A stretch of 41,508 nucleotides of DNA from Nitrospinaceae bacterium (GCA_020343535.1 CP070799.1:1782601-1824108), one strand, 5' to 3'; shown: positions 10,206 through 16,938, numbered from the stretch's first letter. A program made the numbers and translations. The notes: generated by a model from the letters alone, not told the origin.

Positions 10206-10267
10206 AGAATCCTGCTCCTGGGCATATTTTGCCGTTTCAGCGTGGGCGGCCAGGCCGCCGGTCTCCT

Positions 10268-10296
10268 GTTATACCGAATTCGGCCCCGCATTTCAT
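10268..10296 (-). promoter_or_regulatory. Putative sigma-70 promoter for ald-dnaE
   Basis: Read on the minus strand: ATGAAA (10296-10291), 17-bp spacer, TATAAC (10273-10268). The -10 matches five of six consensus bases and the -35 four of six. Transcription would begin near 10261, giving a leader of about 55 bases before the ald ATG at 10205. This is a pattern match only. Confidence 0.45.
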
Positions 10297-10330
10297 CCTC
10301 AATAATTTTCGCCGATTTCGCCCTGTGCGT

Positions 10331-10359
10331 TTGATCTTTTACTGAAAATCCATTAAATT
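10331..10359 (+). promoter_or_regulatory. Putative sigma-70 promoter for the leucine-rich-repeat gene
   Basis: TTGATC (10331-10336), 17-bp spacer, TAAATT (10354-10359), in an AT-rich pocket of an otherwise GC-rich sequence, about 58 bp before the TTG start at 10417. It points away from the ald promoter, so the 211-bp spacer 10206-10416 would carry a divergent promoter pair. Confidence 0.4.
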
Positions 10360-10416
10360 AAAGCATCGAACAAGTTCCAATGATTTGATTTTTTTGCCTC
10401 CCGGGAGGGTGTTGCC

Positions 10417-11235
10417 TTGGTAGAACTCGCCAAATCCAAATTTGAAGACCTGGTCCTCTCGCGCCTGAGCGCCGACGGAAAATGCCTGGACCTCGACGAA
10501 AAGCAGATCGGCGCCGAGGAACTGAAATTCCTTGCCGAATCGGAAGACGAGGCAATGGCTGGCGTGGAACAGCTCTACCTGAGCCACAACCATCTCGCCG
10601 ACGGCGACCTCGCCGTTCTCGCCCACCTGCGCGGGTTTCCCCGGCTCACCTCGCTGTACCTGAACCACAACGCCATCGGCGACGAAGGGGTGCGGTCGCT
10701 GGCGACGTCCAAGCTTGCCGGCAACCTGAAACGCCTCATGCTGGAGGCCAACAACGTCGGCCCGGAGGGCGCCCGGCTCATCGCCGAATCGGAAAACCTG
10801 AACCGCCTGGAAATCCTGTATCTCGACAGCAACCCCCTCGGGGCCGAAGGCGCCCGCGCCCTTGCCGAGTCCCCCGGCCTGGGGGCGCTCAGCGACCTGC
10901 ACCTAGACAGCACCGGCATGGGAGACGCGGGCACACGCGCCCTTGCCGAGTCGCCATTGCTCGCGCGGGTCCGGCGGCTCTACCTGTGCTCGAACGAAAT
11001 CGGCGACGAAGGGGCCATCGCGCTGGCGAAATCTCCGCACCTCGGAGGGTTGATCGTGCTCAGCCTGTGGCGCAACGAGATCCGCGACGCGGGCGGACGC
11101 GCCTTGGCCGAATCCACAACGCTCGGGAAGCTCGAACGGCTTTACATGAGCCTGAACCTGATCGACCGGCCGGTGCGAAAAATCATTCGCGGTTCGGAAC
11201 TGGCGAAACGGCTGAAGACCCTGGTGATGGATTAA
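10417..11235 (+). CDS. Leucine-rich repeat protein, ribonuclease-inhibitor type
   Basis: 272 residues, mostly built from about eight repeats of roughly 26-29 residues with the pattern LxxLYLxxNxIGDEGxxALAxSxxL, which is the RI-like (LRR_RI) class forming an alpha/beta horseshoe. Examples are LTSLYLNHNAIGDEG, LEILYLDSNPLGAEG and VRRLYLCSNEIGDEG. There is no signal peptide, membrane segment or enzymatic domain, so the likely role is protein binding in the cytoplasm; the partner is unknown. The start is TTG at 10417, chosen because GGGAGGG at 10403-10409 lies seven bases upstream. The repeats differ from one another at the DNA level, so this is an old repeat protein and not a recent tandem expansion. 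Confidence 0.88.
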   Translation: MVELAKSKFEDLVLSRLSADGKCLDLDEKQIGAEELKFLAESEDEAMAGVEQLYLSHNHLADGDLAVLAHLRGFPRLTSLYLNHNAIGDEGVRSLATSKLAGNLKRLMLEANNVGPEGARLIAESENLNRLEILYLDSNPLGAEGARALAESPGLGALSDLHLDSTGMGDAGTRALAESPLLARVRRLYLCSNEIGDEGAIALAKSPHLGGLIVLSLWRNEIRDAGGRALAESTTLGKLERLYMSLNLIDRPVRKIIRGSELAKRLKTLVMD

Positions 11236-11244
11236 AAAAAACCG

Positions 11245-11282
11245 GCGGCGGGCAACGCCATGAGCGGCGGGCAACGCCATGA
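11245..11282 (+). repeat. Perfect 19-bp tandem direct repeat, two copies
   Basis: The unit GCGGCGGGCAACGCCATGA occurs at 11245-11263 and again, identically and without a gap, at 11264-11282. It fills the gap between the LRR gene stop (11233-11235) and the small ORF at 11295, and the second copy runs into the purine-rich ribosome site of that ORF. Each copy contains an ATG and a TGA. Confidence 0.9.
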
Positions 11283-11294
11283 AAGGATGGACGC

Positions 11295-11408
11295 GTGGAC
11301 TACAAATTCACCTACGATAAACTATTCAACATTCTGTTTCACGTCGGGGTGGTCATCAACGTCGTGCTGGTGACGTGGATGATCCTGGTGTTCACCGGCG
11401 TGCTCTGA
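11295..11408 (+). CDS. 37-residue single-pass membrane peptide
   Basis: A GTG-started ORF encoding a short polar N-terminus (MDYKFTYDKLFNILF) and one hydrophobic helix (HVGVVINVVLVTWMILVFTG), ending at a TGA. AAAGGA at 11282-11287 sits seven bases before the GTG, a good ribosome-binding site. It lies 59 bp after the LRR gene on the same strand and its stop is nine bases from the convergent bpt stop. The compact fit between neighbours, the Shine-Dalgarno site and a clean transmembrane pattern favour a real small protein, but no family is recognised. Confidence 0.6.
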   Translation: MDYKFTYDKLFNILFHVGVVINVVLVTWMILVFTGVL

Positions 11409-11417
11409 CGCCGGGGC

Positions 11418-12200
11418 TCAGGCGGTCAGGTTGGAATTGGCGGCCTTGACCAGCGATTCCGCGTTCCGCCACTCCAGCTTATCGCGCGGAATGAGAAAAT
11501 CCCCATCGACATTGCGAAAGGGCCGCCATTGCCCGTCGATGTAGACCTCGCTCGGGCGGAAGTTGGACTTGTAGTTGAGAGACGCGTTGTCCGCGATGTA
11601 GTAGCCGAGGTAGAAGTAGCGAATCCCCTTCAGGCGGGAAAACTCCAACTGCTTGAGAACGCTGAAGGTGCCGAGGCTCATCCCGGCGGCGTCTTGCGAG
11701 TAGAACGTATAGATCGCCGAGAAGGTTTTCCCCGTATAATCGCCGAGCGCCACCCCCAGCAAACGCCCGTCCCGGTAGTATTCGAACTCAATCCCGTACT
11801 GCGTGTTCACGTAGAACGACAGACGGAAGTTCTGCTCGTCCTCCACGTCATCCTGCAAGGTGTGGAAACGGTTCTTGTGATCCAGATACAGGCGGAATTT
11901 TTCGCGGCTGAAATGCGGCGTGCCGATGCGCGTTTCAACGGACCGGCAACTCGCCATCGCCCGCCGCTGACTGCGGTTCATCCTGAACTCCTCGGTGCGG
12001 ACGCGGATGGGAATGCAGCGGTAACAGTCTTGACAGCGGGGGCGGAAGAAATAATCGCCGAAATGGCGCATGCCGTGGGCCAGCAGGTACTCGAACTCGA
12101 TTTCCGAGATATCCTCCAGGAGGTATTCCTCGAACAACGAGCGGCGGTCCTTGAAATAACCGCACTGGAAAGGTTTGGAGTCGATGAAATGCGCCAGCAT
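11418..12200 (-). CDS. bpt: Aspartate/glutamate leucyltransferase (leucyl-tRNA--protein transferase, Bpt/Ate1 family)
   Basis: Adds leucine from leucyl-tRNA to proteins with N-terminal Asp or Glu, marking them for ClpS/ClpAP degradation (bacterial N-degron pathway). The 260-residue protein has the family cysteine signatures: PFQCGYFKDRRS at the N-terminus and FFRPRCQDCYRCIPIRV near residues 51-67. The C-terminal GNAT-like half includes GIEFEYYRDGRLLGVALGDY and KGIRYFYLGYYI. A promoter with an extended -10 is present about 75 bp upstream. Family is clear; the leucyl rather than arginyl specificity is the usual one for bacterial members and is inferred. Confidence 0.93.
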   Translation of the reverse strand: MLAHFIDSKPFQCGYFKDRRSLFEEYLLEDISEIEFEYLLAHGMRHFGDYFFRPRCQDCYRCIPIRVRTEEFRMNRSQRRAMASCRSVETRIGTPHFSREKFRLYLDHKNRFHTLQDDVEDEQNFRLSFYVNTQYGIEFEYYRDGRLLGVALGDYTGKTFSAIYTFYSQDAAGMSLGTFSVLKQLEFSRLKGIRYFYLGYYIADNASLNYKSNFRPSEVYIDGQWRPFRNVDGDFLIPRDKLEWRNAESLVKAANSNLTA

Positions 12201-12274
12201 GGCTTTTTACGAAAGGGGTTTTCCGGGCCGCGCCCGCCACCCCGGCGAATATCGATAATAAATGCTAAAGGGGC

Positions 12275-12302
12275 ATTATAACACAACCCCTACTTAAGCA
12301 AA
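12275..12302 (-). promoter_or_regulatory. Putative extended -10 promoter for bpt
   Basis: On the minus strand the sequence reads TGT-TATAAT (-10 at 12280-12275), a perfect -10 hexamer with an extended TGn element. The -35 region is poor (TTGCTT only 15 bases upstream), which an extended -10 can tolerate. Transcription would start near 12268, about 68 bases before the bpt ATG at 12200. Confidence 0.5.
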
Positions 12303-12464
12303 CCATCACCAAGTTCAGCACGTTAGGCCCCCTCTTCGGCAAGGCGGCTAGCGCCCCTCCCGGCCATGGAGACTTTCTCGGCCCGTTCCCCCCGCGGAAA
12401 TTATTTTCGATGATCATAATGCCTGCGCCGTAAATGCATATTTTCCGCAAATTATAACGCGTGA

Positions 12465-12697
12465 CAACTCCCAGCCCGTACCATGCGCGGGTGGCCTTTG
12501 ATCCAATACCACTTGCGATCCTGTAGACGGATGCGGTGGTTCCATCCGAGGGGAGACGGGGGTCCCTTGCGTTGCCGGGTCCATTTGTGACCCGCAGGAT
12601 GGGTTTTGCGACGAAACGCCTGCGCCCCGGGATGCGGGTGAAGTGTGCGCGCCTGGGGCAGGTTGCCCGAAGGGCCCAATGCAGTATGCCCCCTTTT
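12465..12697 (+). ncRNA. Candidate structured RNA in a gene-free spacer
   Basis: The spacer 12201-12904 has no convincing protein gene. Within it several perfect hairpins lie close together: CGGGTC/GACCCG around 12580, GCCC-GAA-GGGC at 12665-12675 nested inside GGGGCA (12655-12660) / TGCCCC (12687-12692), and GGGAAC-GCG-GTTCCC at 12716-12730. The nested stem is followed by CTTTT, resembling a terminator, and a TATAAC hexamer lies at 12453-12458. I compared it mentally with RNase P RNA, tmRNA, SRP RNA and 6S RNA and found no conserved core. The boundaries given are guesses from the -10-like site and the T run. Confidence 0.3.
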
Positions 12698-12904
12698 CAG
12701 GATCCAGCCGGGGGAGGGAACGCGGTTCCCTTGTGAGCACCCCATCGGGAGCAAAATTGCAATGCCAGGGAAATTATGGTTAACTAACGGCGCCCGGGGC
12801 CGCCCGCCCCGCCCTGATCCACAAAAAGCATTGTCAGAGATCGTGGCCAGGCCCGACCCATAGACATGCCGCTCCTTAGGCGGCGGGCTAAAAAGGACGC
12901 CCCG

Positions 12905-13582
12905 TTGAAAATATCCGTCGTCATTCCTACACTAAATGAGGCCAAGGCGTTGCCCGAAAGCCTGAAAGCGGTGCATTGCCACCGGCCGCACGAGGTGATC
13001 GTCGCCGATGGCGGCAGCGATGACGGAACTCAGGACATCGCCCGCCGGGCGGGCTGCCGCGTGGTTTGTTCGCCCCCCGGACGCGCGGCGCAAATGAACG
13101 CCGGCGCGCTCGCGGCCAGCGGCGAGGTGGTGCTGTTCCTGCATGCCGACAGCCGAGTGAGCGAAAAATGTTTCACCAAGATGGCCCAGGCCATGAACCG
13201 TGACGACCGGGTGGGCGGTGCGTTTTCCCTCTCCATCGAATCGGACCTTTGGTCGTTGCGGCTAATCTCCACCCTCGCCACGCTCCGGTCGCGTTACCTG
13301 CACCTGGTGTACGGCGATCAGGCCATTTTCGTGCGGGCGCGCGCCTTTCACGAACTGGGCGGCTTTTCCCCGCTTCCCATCTGCGAGGATCTGGACTTTT
13401 TCCGCCGCCTGAAAAATCATGGCCCCGTCGTCCTGCTGCGCGAAAAAACCGTCACCTCCGCGCGGCGCTGGCGGGCCGAGGGCGTCTTCTTCACCACGGC
13501 CCGGAACATCGCCATTGCGTCATTGTTTCTCCTCGGATGTTCGCCAAAAATACTCAGCCGCTGGTACCTCGTCATCCGCTAG
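12905..13582 (+). CDS. Family 2 glycosyltransferase, TIGR04283-like
   Basis: GT-A fold transferase. The N-terminus KISVVIPTLNEAKALPESL, the donor-site VADGGSDDGT and the metal-site-like FLHADSR are family signatures, and the layout matches the TIGR04283 group, whose acceptor is not established. The chosen start is TTG at 12905 because AAGGA at 12893-12897 lies seven bases upstream and family members start with MKISVVIPTLNE; an ATG at 12866 would add 13 residues and has no ribosome site. A hydrophobic stretch near the C-terminus (NIAIASLFLLG) may touch the membrane. TIGR04283 proteins are often next to a TIGR04282 partner, which is not present here. Confidence 0.88.
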   Translation: MKISVVIPTLNEAKALPESLKAVHCHRPHEVIVADGGSDDGTQDIARRAGCRVVCSPPGRAAQMNAGALAASGEVVLFLHADSRVSEKCFTKMAQAMNRDDRVGGAFSLSIESDLWSLRLISTLATLRSRYLHLVYGDQAIFVRARAFHELGGFSPLPICEDLDFFRRLKNHGPVVLLREKTVTSARRWRAEGVFFTTARNIAIASLFLLGCSPKILSRWYLVIR

Positions 13583-13654
13583 GTTTTCCAAAAACCCCCA
13601 CGAACAATGGCCCGGCGGCCAGCATTGCCATCGTTGCGTTAACCGTTAAAACCC

Positions 13655-13683
13655 TTGAAACATTATGGTCCAGTCCCTATAAT
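13655..13683 (+). promoter_or_regulatory. Strong sigma-70-type promoter for the redox operon
   Basis: TTGAAA (13655-13660), a 17-bp spacer, and TATAAT (13678-13683): eleven of twelve consensus bases with ideal spacing. Transcription would begin near 13690. It lies in the 135-bp gap after the glycosyltransferase and before the CYCXC-protein gene, and the five following genes are spaced by 1-21 bp, so it probably drives them all. Confidence 0.75.
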
Positions 13684-13717
13684 CGATAGGAAAAGAACCC
13701 CTGTTCACCTCAAAAAC

Positions 13718-14197
13718 ATGCGGACATTACCGCCCATGGGCAAGAAAAAAACCGGCAACAACAAATCGAGAAAAAGCTCCCGGCGGATGTTGGCAGGTTT
13801 CGTCGCCGGCATCGTCGTGGTGCTTTCCGGGGTATACGTCGCCACCAAACCCCCGGTGGTGCCGGTGGCCCCGGCCACGGGCGACCTCATCGAAATACGG
13901 CCCGTCCTTTCTCCGGCGCTGTTCACCGGCAAGGTAGCGCAGGCCTACAAGGTTGCCGCGGAAATCCCCAAAGTCCTCGACGCGCAATTCTGTTATTGCT
14001 ACTGCAAGAAAGAGAAGGGGCACAAGAACCTGCTGACCTGCTTCACCAGCCGCCACGGCTCCAAGTGCGAAACCTGCATCAACGAGGCCCTATATGCGCA
14101 CGAGCTGTACAAGCAGGGCAAGACCATCGACGAGATCGTGGTGGCGGTGGACCGCAAGTTCTACCGCCCTTACCGGAAATCCACTTCCTCCCTATAA
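13718..14197 (+). CDS. CYCXC/PCYCGC-motif membrane-anchored cysteine protein
   Basis: About 159 residues from ATG 13718 (ATG 13736 is a possible alternative; the frame is open further upstream, but that would include the promoter). A basic N-terminus and one transmembrane anchor (about 24-43) place the rest in the periplasm. The C-terminal domain has C92-Y-C94-Y-C96, C108, C117 and C120 (CETC) within the pattern CYCYC...LLTCF...HGxxCxxC..EA, typical of the CYCXC family, some members of which are annotated as selenoproteins. The biochemical role is not established; clustered Cys suggests metal binding or thiol redox. It is followed 15 bp later by a TlpA-type thioredoxin, a likely partner. Confidence 0.83.
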   Translation: MRTLPPMGKKKTGNNKSRKSSRRMLAGFVAGIVVVLSGVYVATKPPVVPVAPATGDLIEIRPVLSPALFTGKVAQAYKVAAEIPKVLDAQFCYCYCKKEKGHKNLLTCFTSRHGSKCETCINEALYAHELYKQGKTIDEIVVAVDRKFYRPYRKSTSSL

Positions 14198-14212
14198 GAT
14201 AACAACGGACCC

Positions 14213-14791
14213 ATGACCACCCAGACGGCGGAAAGCACCCTCGAGAGCAAACCGGTCAGCATCTTCATTCCCTACGCGTTGCTGGTGACCGCCCTGCTGT
14301 CGATTTTCATTATTTCCATCAACAAGGTCGAGCTCGAACCATTCAAGGTCGAGTACCCGGCCGAGGCCTTTCTTGCCCCCGGTTTCGAACTGCCCTCGTT
14401 GAACGGCGGCAAGGTGAACCTCCTGGACTACCGGGGCAAGGTGGTGTTCATCAACTTCTGGGCAACTTGGTGCGGCACCTGCGAAGTGGAAATGCCCTCG
14501 ATGGAAAAACTGTACCAGCGCTTCAAGGACGACGGTTTCGAGATGCTCACCATCAGCATCGACAAGGATCAAAGCCTCATCGAGCCGTTCATGAATAAAT
14601 ACGGGCTGACCTTCCCGGTCCTCCTCGACCCGGAGAGCACAGTGGCCAAGAAGGATTATAAAACCACCGGCGTGCCGGAGACCTTCATCGTCAACCGCGA
14701 GGGGATCATCGTCCACAAGGCCATCGGCCCGCGGCAGTGGGACAGCGATGAAAACATGGCGGCGTTCGCGCAGCTGGTCCTGGGGTCCTGA
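14213..14791 (+). CDS. TlpA/ResA-like membrane-anchored thioredoxin
   Basis: 192 residues: an N-terminal membrane anchor (about 17-36), then a periplasmic thioredoxin fold. The redox site is FWATWCGTCEVEMP with C87 and C90; the cis-proline is in TTGVPETFIV. The sequence between Cys site and cis-Pro has the insert typical of TlpA/ResA/CcmG proteins. Such proteins reduce cysteines in exported apocytochromes or copper-site proteins. Its place immediately after the CYCXC gene and before a cytochrome b suggests a role in keeping the CYCXC cysteines reduced; this is inference. The stop is one base before the next ATG. Confidence 0.92.
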   Translation: MTTQTAESTLESKPVSIFIPYALLVTALLSIFIISINKVELEPFKVEYPAEAFLAPGFELPSLNGGKVNLLDYRGKVVFINFWATWCGTCEVEMPSMEKLYQRFKDDGFEMLTISIDKDQSLIEPFMNKYGLTFPVLLDPESTVAKKDYKTTGVPETFIVNREGIIVHKAIGPRQWDSDENMAAFAQLVLGS

Positions 14792-14792
14792 A

Positions 14793-15194
14793 ATGATTCC
14801 GACCAAGCTGCTTCCCGCGTTCGCCTTATCGATCCTCGCCTCGCTCGCCCTGGCTTCGCTGGCGGCAGCCCACGGCGGTGCGCATAAAAAGCCGGAAGAG
14901 GCGCAAACCGCGCCCGCCCCGGCGGCGGACGCCCCCTCCCCCTACGCCCTTGAACCCACCCCCGAAGAAACGCCGCTGGACGACGACCTGCTTTCGCCCT
15001 TCGCGCGCGGCGTCATGGAAGACCACGAGATGGAAGAAGGCATGGGCAACGCCATGGACGGCCACGCCATGCCCGAGGTGGAACTTTCCCATCATACGCT
15101 CGTCTCACCATCGAAACCCGGTTACCCCTGGGCGGTGGCGGTGACGGCGCTTTCGGGCTTGTTGTTCGGGGTCCTGGCCATAAGGCGCAGGTGA
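14793..15194 (+). CDS. Exported His/Met-rich protein with C-terminal membrane anchor
   Basis: 133 residues. A signal peptide (cut near AAA-HGG, residue 26) is followed by a Pro/Ala-rich acidic linker, a stretch rich in Met and His (M75, H78, M80, M84, M88, H91, M93, H100, H101), and a final hydrophobic helix (112-130) ending in RRR. The layout (signal, low-complexity region, terminal helix plus arginines) resembles C-terminal sorting tags such as GlyGly-CTERM/PEP-CTERM, although no such motif is perfect. The His/Met run could bind copper or another soft metal, an inference. It lies between the TlpA gene (one base) and cytochrome b (21 bp). The start at 14793 is chosen because the extension to 14748 would overlap TlpA. 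Confidence 0.75.
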   Translation: MIPTKLLPAFALSILASLALASLAAAHGGAHKKPEEAQTAPAPAADAPSPYALEPTPEETPLDDDLLSPFARGVMEDHEMEEGMGNAMDGHAMPEVELSHHTLVSPSKPGYPWAVAVTALSGLLFGVLAIRRR

Positions 15195-15215
15195 CTCTCC
15201 GGAAAGGGAGATCCC

Positions 15216-16229
15216 ATGGCAAATAAATTTTCAGAGATCCTCAAGGAACGGCTGGGCGCGGGCGAACTCGATTACGAGATCGGCGAACACGCCAACACCA
15301 TTCCCTATTCGCTGGGCGGCATGACACTCGCCTCCCTGGGCCTCTTGATCCTCACCGGGATGCTGCTCGCCCAGTTCTACATTCCGGGGCCAGAGAGCGC
15401 CAACCAGAGCCTGCATTACCTGAGCGACCAGGTGTTTCTCGGCTGGTACCTGCGCGGCGTCCATTTCTGGGCCGCCGAAGTGCTGACGGTGACCCTGATC
15501 CTGCACATGATGCGGGTCTTCTGGACCGCGTCCTACAAGAAGCCGCGCGAAGTCAACTGGCTGGTGGGCGTCGTTCTGCTGCTCCTGATGGTCGGCCTGC
15601 TGTTCACCGGCACCGTGATCAAATGGGATCAGGAGGCCTACGAGGCGCTCGCGCATTTCACCTGGGTGGGCGAAAAACTCGGCATCCTGGGTCTACCGCT
15701 CACCGAACGATTCGCCGAGGGAGTGCCGATGGTGAGCCGAGTGTACATGTGGCACATCTCCCTGCTTCCCATCGTGACCCTGCCCGTGCTCGGGCTGCAC
15801 CTTTTCTACATCCGCCACCACAAGCTCTCCCCGCTGCCGGAATCCCCCGCGGGAGGCAGGACGATCCGCTTCACCGATCACCTGCTGTATCTTCAGAAAG
15901 CCGGCGCCGGCGTCGTCACCCTGATCTGCCTTCTCGCCCTAGTGATCGCCCCGCCGCTCGGCCAAGCGCCCGTGCATGGGCTGGAAGTCACCAAGCCGCC
16001 GTGGCAATTCGTCTGGATCTACGCCCTGGAAAACCTGTGGGTGCCCTCGCTGATCGTGGCGCCATTGCTCATCGTTTTGGCTCTCGTTCTGGTTCCGTTC
16101 GTGGACCGCAGCGAAAAGCGGCACTGGCGCGACCGCCCGGTGGCGGTGGCGGTCCTGGCGCTGACGCTTCTCCTGATGGGCGGCCTCATCATCTGGGGCA
16201 AAGTGACCACCATGACGCACTCCATGTGA
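15216..16229 (+). CDS. Cytochrome b, b6-type, full-length with fused C-terminal part
   Basis: Quinol-oxidising cytochrome bc/b6f-type haem subunit, 337 residues, about eight membrane helices. Bis-haem ligands are H83/H97 (13 residues between) and H180/H195 (14 between); the longer second interval is the b6 rather than the mitochondrial pattern. The GTVIKWDQEAY loop matches the b6 WDQ region. The place of the quinol-site PEWY motif holds PPWQ (261-264), so the catalytic glutamate is missing. No Rieske protein or cytochrome c gene is next to it. AAAGGGAG precedes the ATG. It is the fourth gene of the redox operon, seven bases before the glutaredoxin-like gene. Confidence 0.9.
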   Translation: MANKFSEILKERLGAGELDYEIGEHANTIPYSLGGMTLASLGLLILTGMLLAQFYIPGPESANQSLHYLSDQVFLGWYLRGVHFWAAEVLTVTLILHMMRVFWTASYKKPREVNWLVGVVLLLLMVGLLFTGTVIKWDQEAYEALAHFTWVGEKLGILGLPLTERFAEGVPMVSRVYMWHISLLPIVTLPVLGLHLFYIRHHKLSPLPESPAGGRTIRFTDHLLYLQKAGAGVVTLICLLALVIAPPLGQAPVHGLEVTKPPWQFVWIYALENLWVPSLIVAPLLIVLALVLVPFVDRSEKRHWRDRPVAVAVLALTLLLMGGLIIWGKVTTMTHSM

Positions 16230-16236
16230 CCCCCGA

Positions 16237-16500
16237 ATGCTCCCGGCACTCACTCTCGAAATGCTCAGCAAGGCCGACTGTTCGCTGTGCGACACCGCTA
16301 AAGCCACTCTGGAGAAAGTGCTGAGGGATTACCCCGGCGTCTCACTGACCATGACCGACATCGAAACCGACGCCGGCCTGTTCGAGCAATATAAAGAAAA
16401 AATTCCGGTGCTGAGAATCAACGGGGAGGACCGGTTTGTCTACAAAGTGCATGAAACCACGCTACGCAAAAACCTCGACCAGCTGATGAAAGACGCCTAG
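16237..16500 (+). CDS. Glutaredoxin-like protein (DUF836 type)
   Basis: 87 residues with a thioredoxin-like fold: an N-terminal strand leading to C15-S-L-C18 (ADCSLCDTA), then the conserved IPVLRING strand containing the cis-proline. Length and motif fit the DUF836 glutaredoxin-like family; no signal peptide, so cytoplasmic. It is the last gene of the redox operon, seven bases after cytochrome b. The substrate is unknown. Confidence 0.87.
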   Translation: MLPALTLEMLSKADCSLCDTAKATLEKVLRDYPGVSLTMTDIETDAGLFEQYKEKIPVLRINGEDRFVYKVHETTLRKNLDQLMKDA

Positions 16501-16515
16501 GCGGGTATTTTCGGG

Positions 16516-16521
16516 TATAAT
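16516..16521 (+). promoter_or_regulatory. Isolated consensus -10 box before the pterin dehydratase gene
   Basis: TATAAT lies 48 bp before the ATG at 16569, in a 68-bp gap, with AGGAAGGA just before that ATG serving as ribosome site. No good -35 is found at 17 bp, so the promoter is weakly supported, but it may separate the gene from the redox operon. Confidence 0.35.
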
Positions 16522-16568
16522 ACCTGGCCGGGGGTTCCCGAAATGACCCAACAGGAAGGAATCGACCG

Positions 16569-16874
16569 ATGGTGGAGAAAAAATCGTTGAACGCAGAGGA
16601 ACTGGCGGAACAACTCGCGGCCCAGGCCCCGGAATGGAAGACGGGGAAAAACGAAAAGGGCGTTCCCTACATCGAACGGGTGAAACACGCGGCCAAATAT
16701 ATGGAGGGCATCGAATTCGTCCGCCGGGTTGCCGAACTGGCCGAGGAAAACAACCACCACCCCGACATTTTCATCCACTACAAGCGCATCACCGTGCGCT
16801 ACTGGACCCACAGCGCAAGCGGCGTTACCCTGGCGGACGTGCAAATGGCAAACAAGGTCGACACCCTTTTCTAA
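16569..16874 (+). CDS. Pterin-4a-carbinolamine dehydratase (4a-hydroxytetrahydrobiopterin dehydratase)
   Basis: 101 residues, the normal length. Converts 4a-hydroxytetrahydropterin to the quinonoid dihydropterin, recycling pterin cofactors. Family signature residues are EENNHHPDIF (H63, H64, P65), Y71 and the later THSASGVTLADV block with H81. No phenylalanine hydroxylase gene is in the window, and in many bacteria the physiological pterin partner of this protein is unclear. It is transcribed with, or just before, the RND exporter gene that starts 64 bp downstream. Confidence 0.92.
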   Translation: MVEKKSLNAEELAEQLAAQAPEWKTGKNEKGVPYIERVKHAAKYMEGIEFVRRVAELAEENNHHPDIFIHYKRITVRYWTHSASGVTLADVQMANKVDTLF

Positions 16875-16938
16875 GCGGCGGGACAAAGGCTTCCCGCTCG
16901 CGGTCAATCCCGAAAACCCTAACTCCCTTCCACCTGCC

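Noticed and set aside
12465-12740. RNase P RNA, tmRNA, SRP RNA or 6S RNA
   Set aside because: The conserved cores I know for these RNAs were not found on either strand.
12414-12754. Minus-strand ORFs of 100-108 codons in the hairpin spacer
   Set aside because: Two frames are open at once, both Pro/Arg/His-rich, with no ribosome site or family.
13655-13717. Earlier start of the CYCXC gene
   Set aside because: It would begin within the -35 box of the strong promoter; ATG 13718 follows the predicted transcription start.
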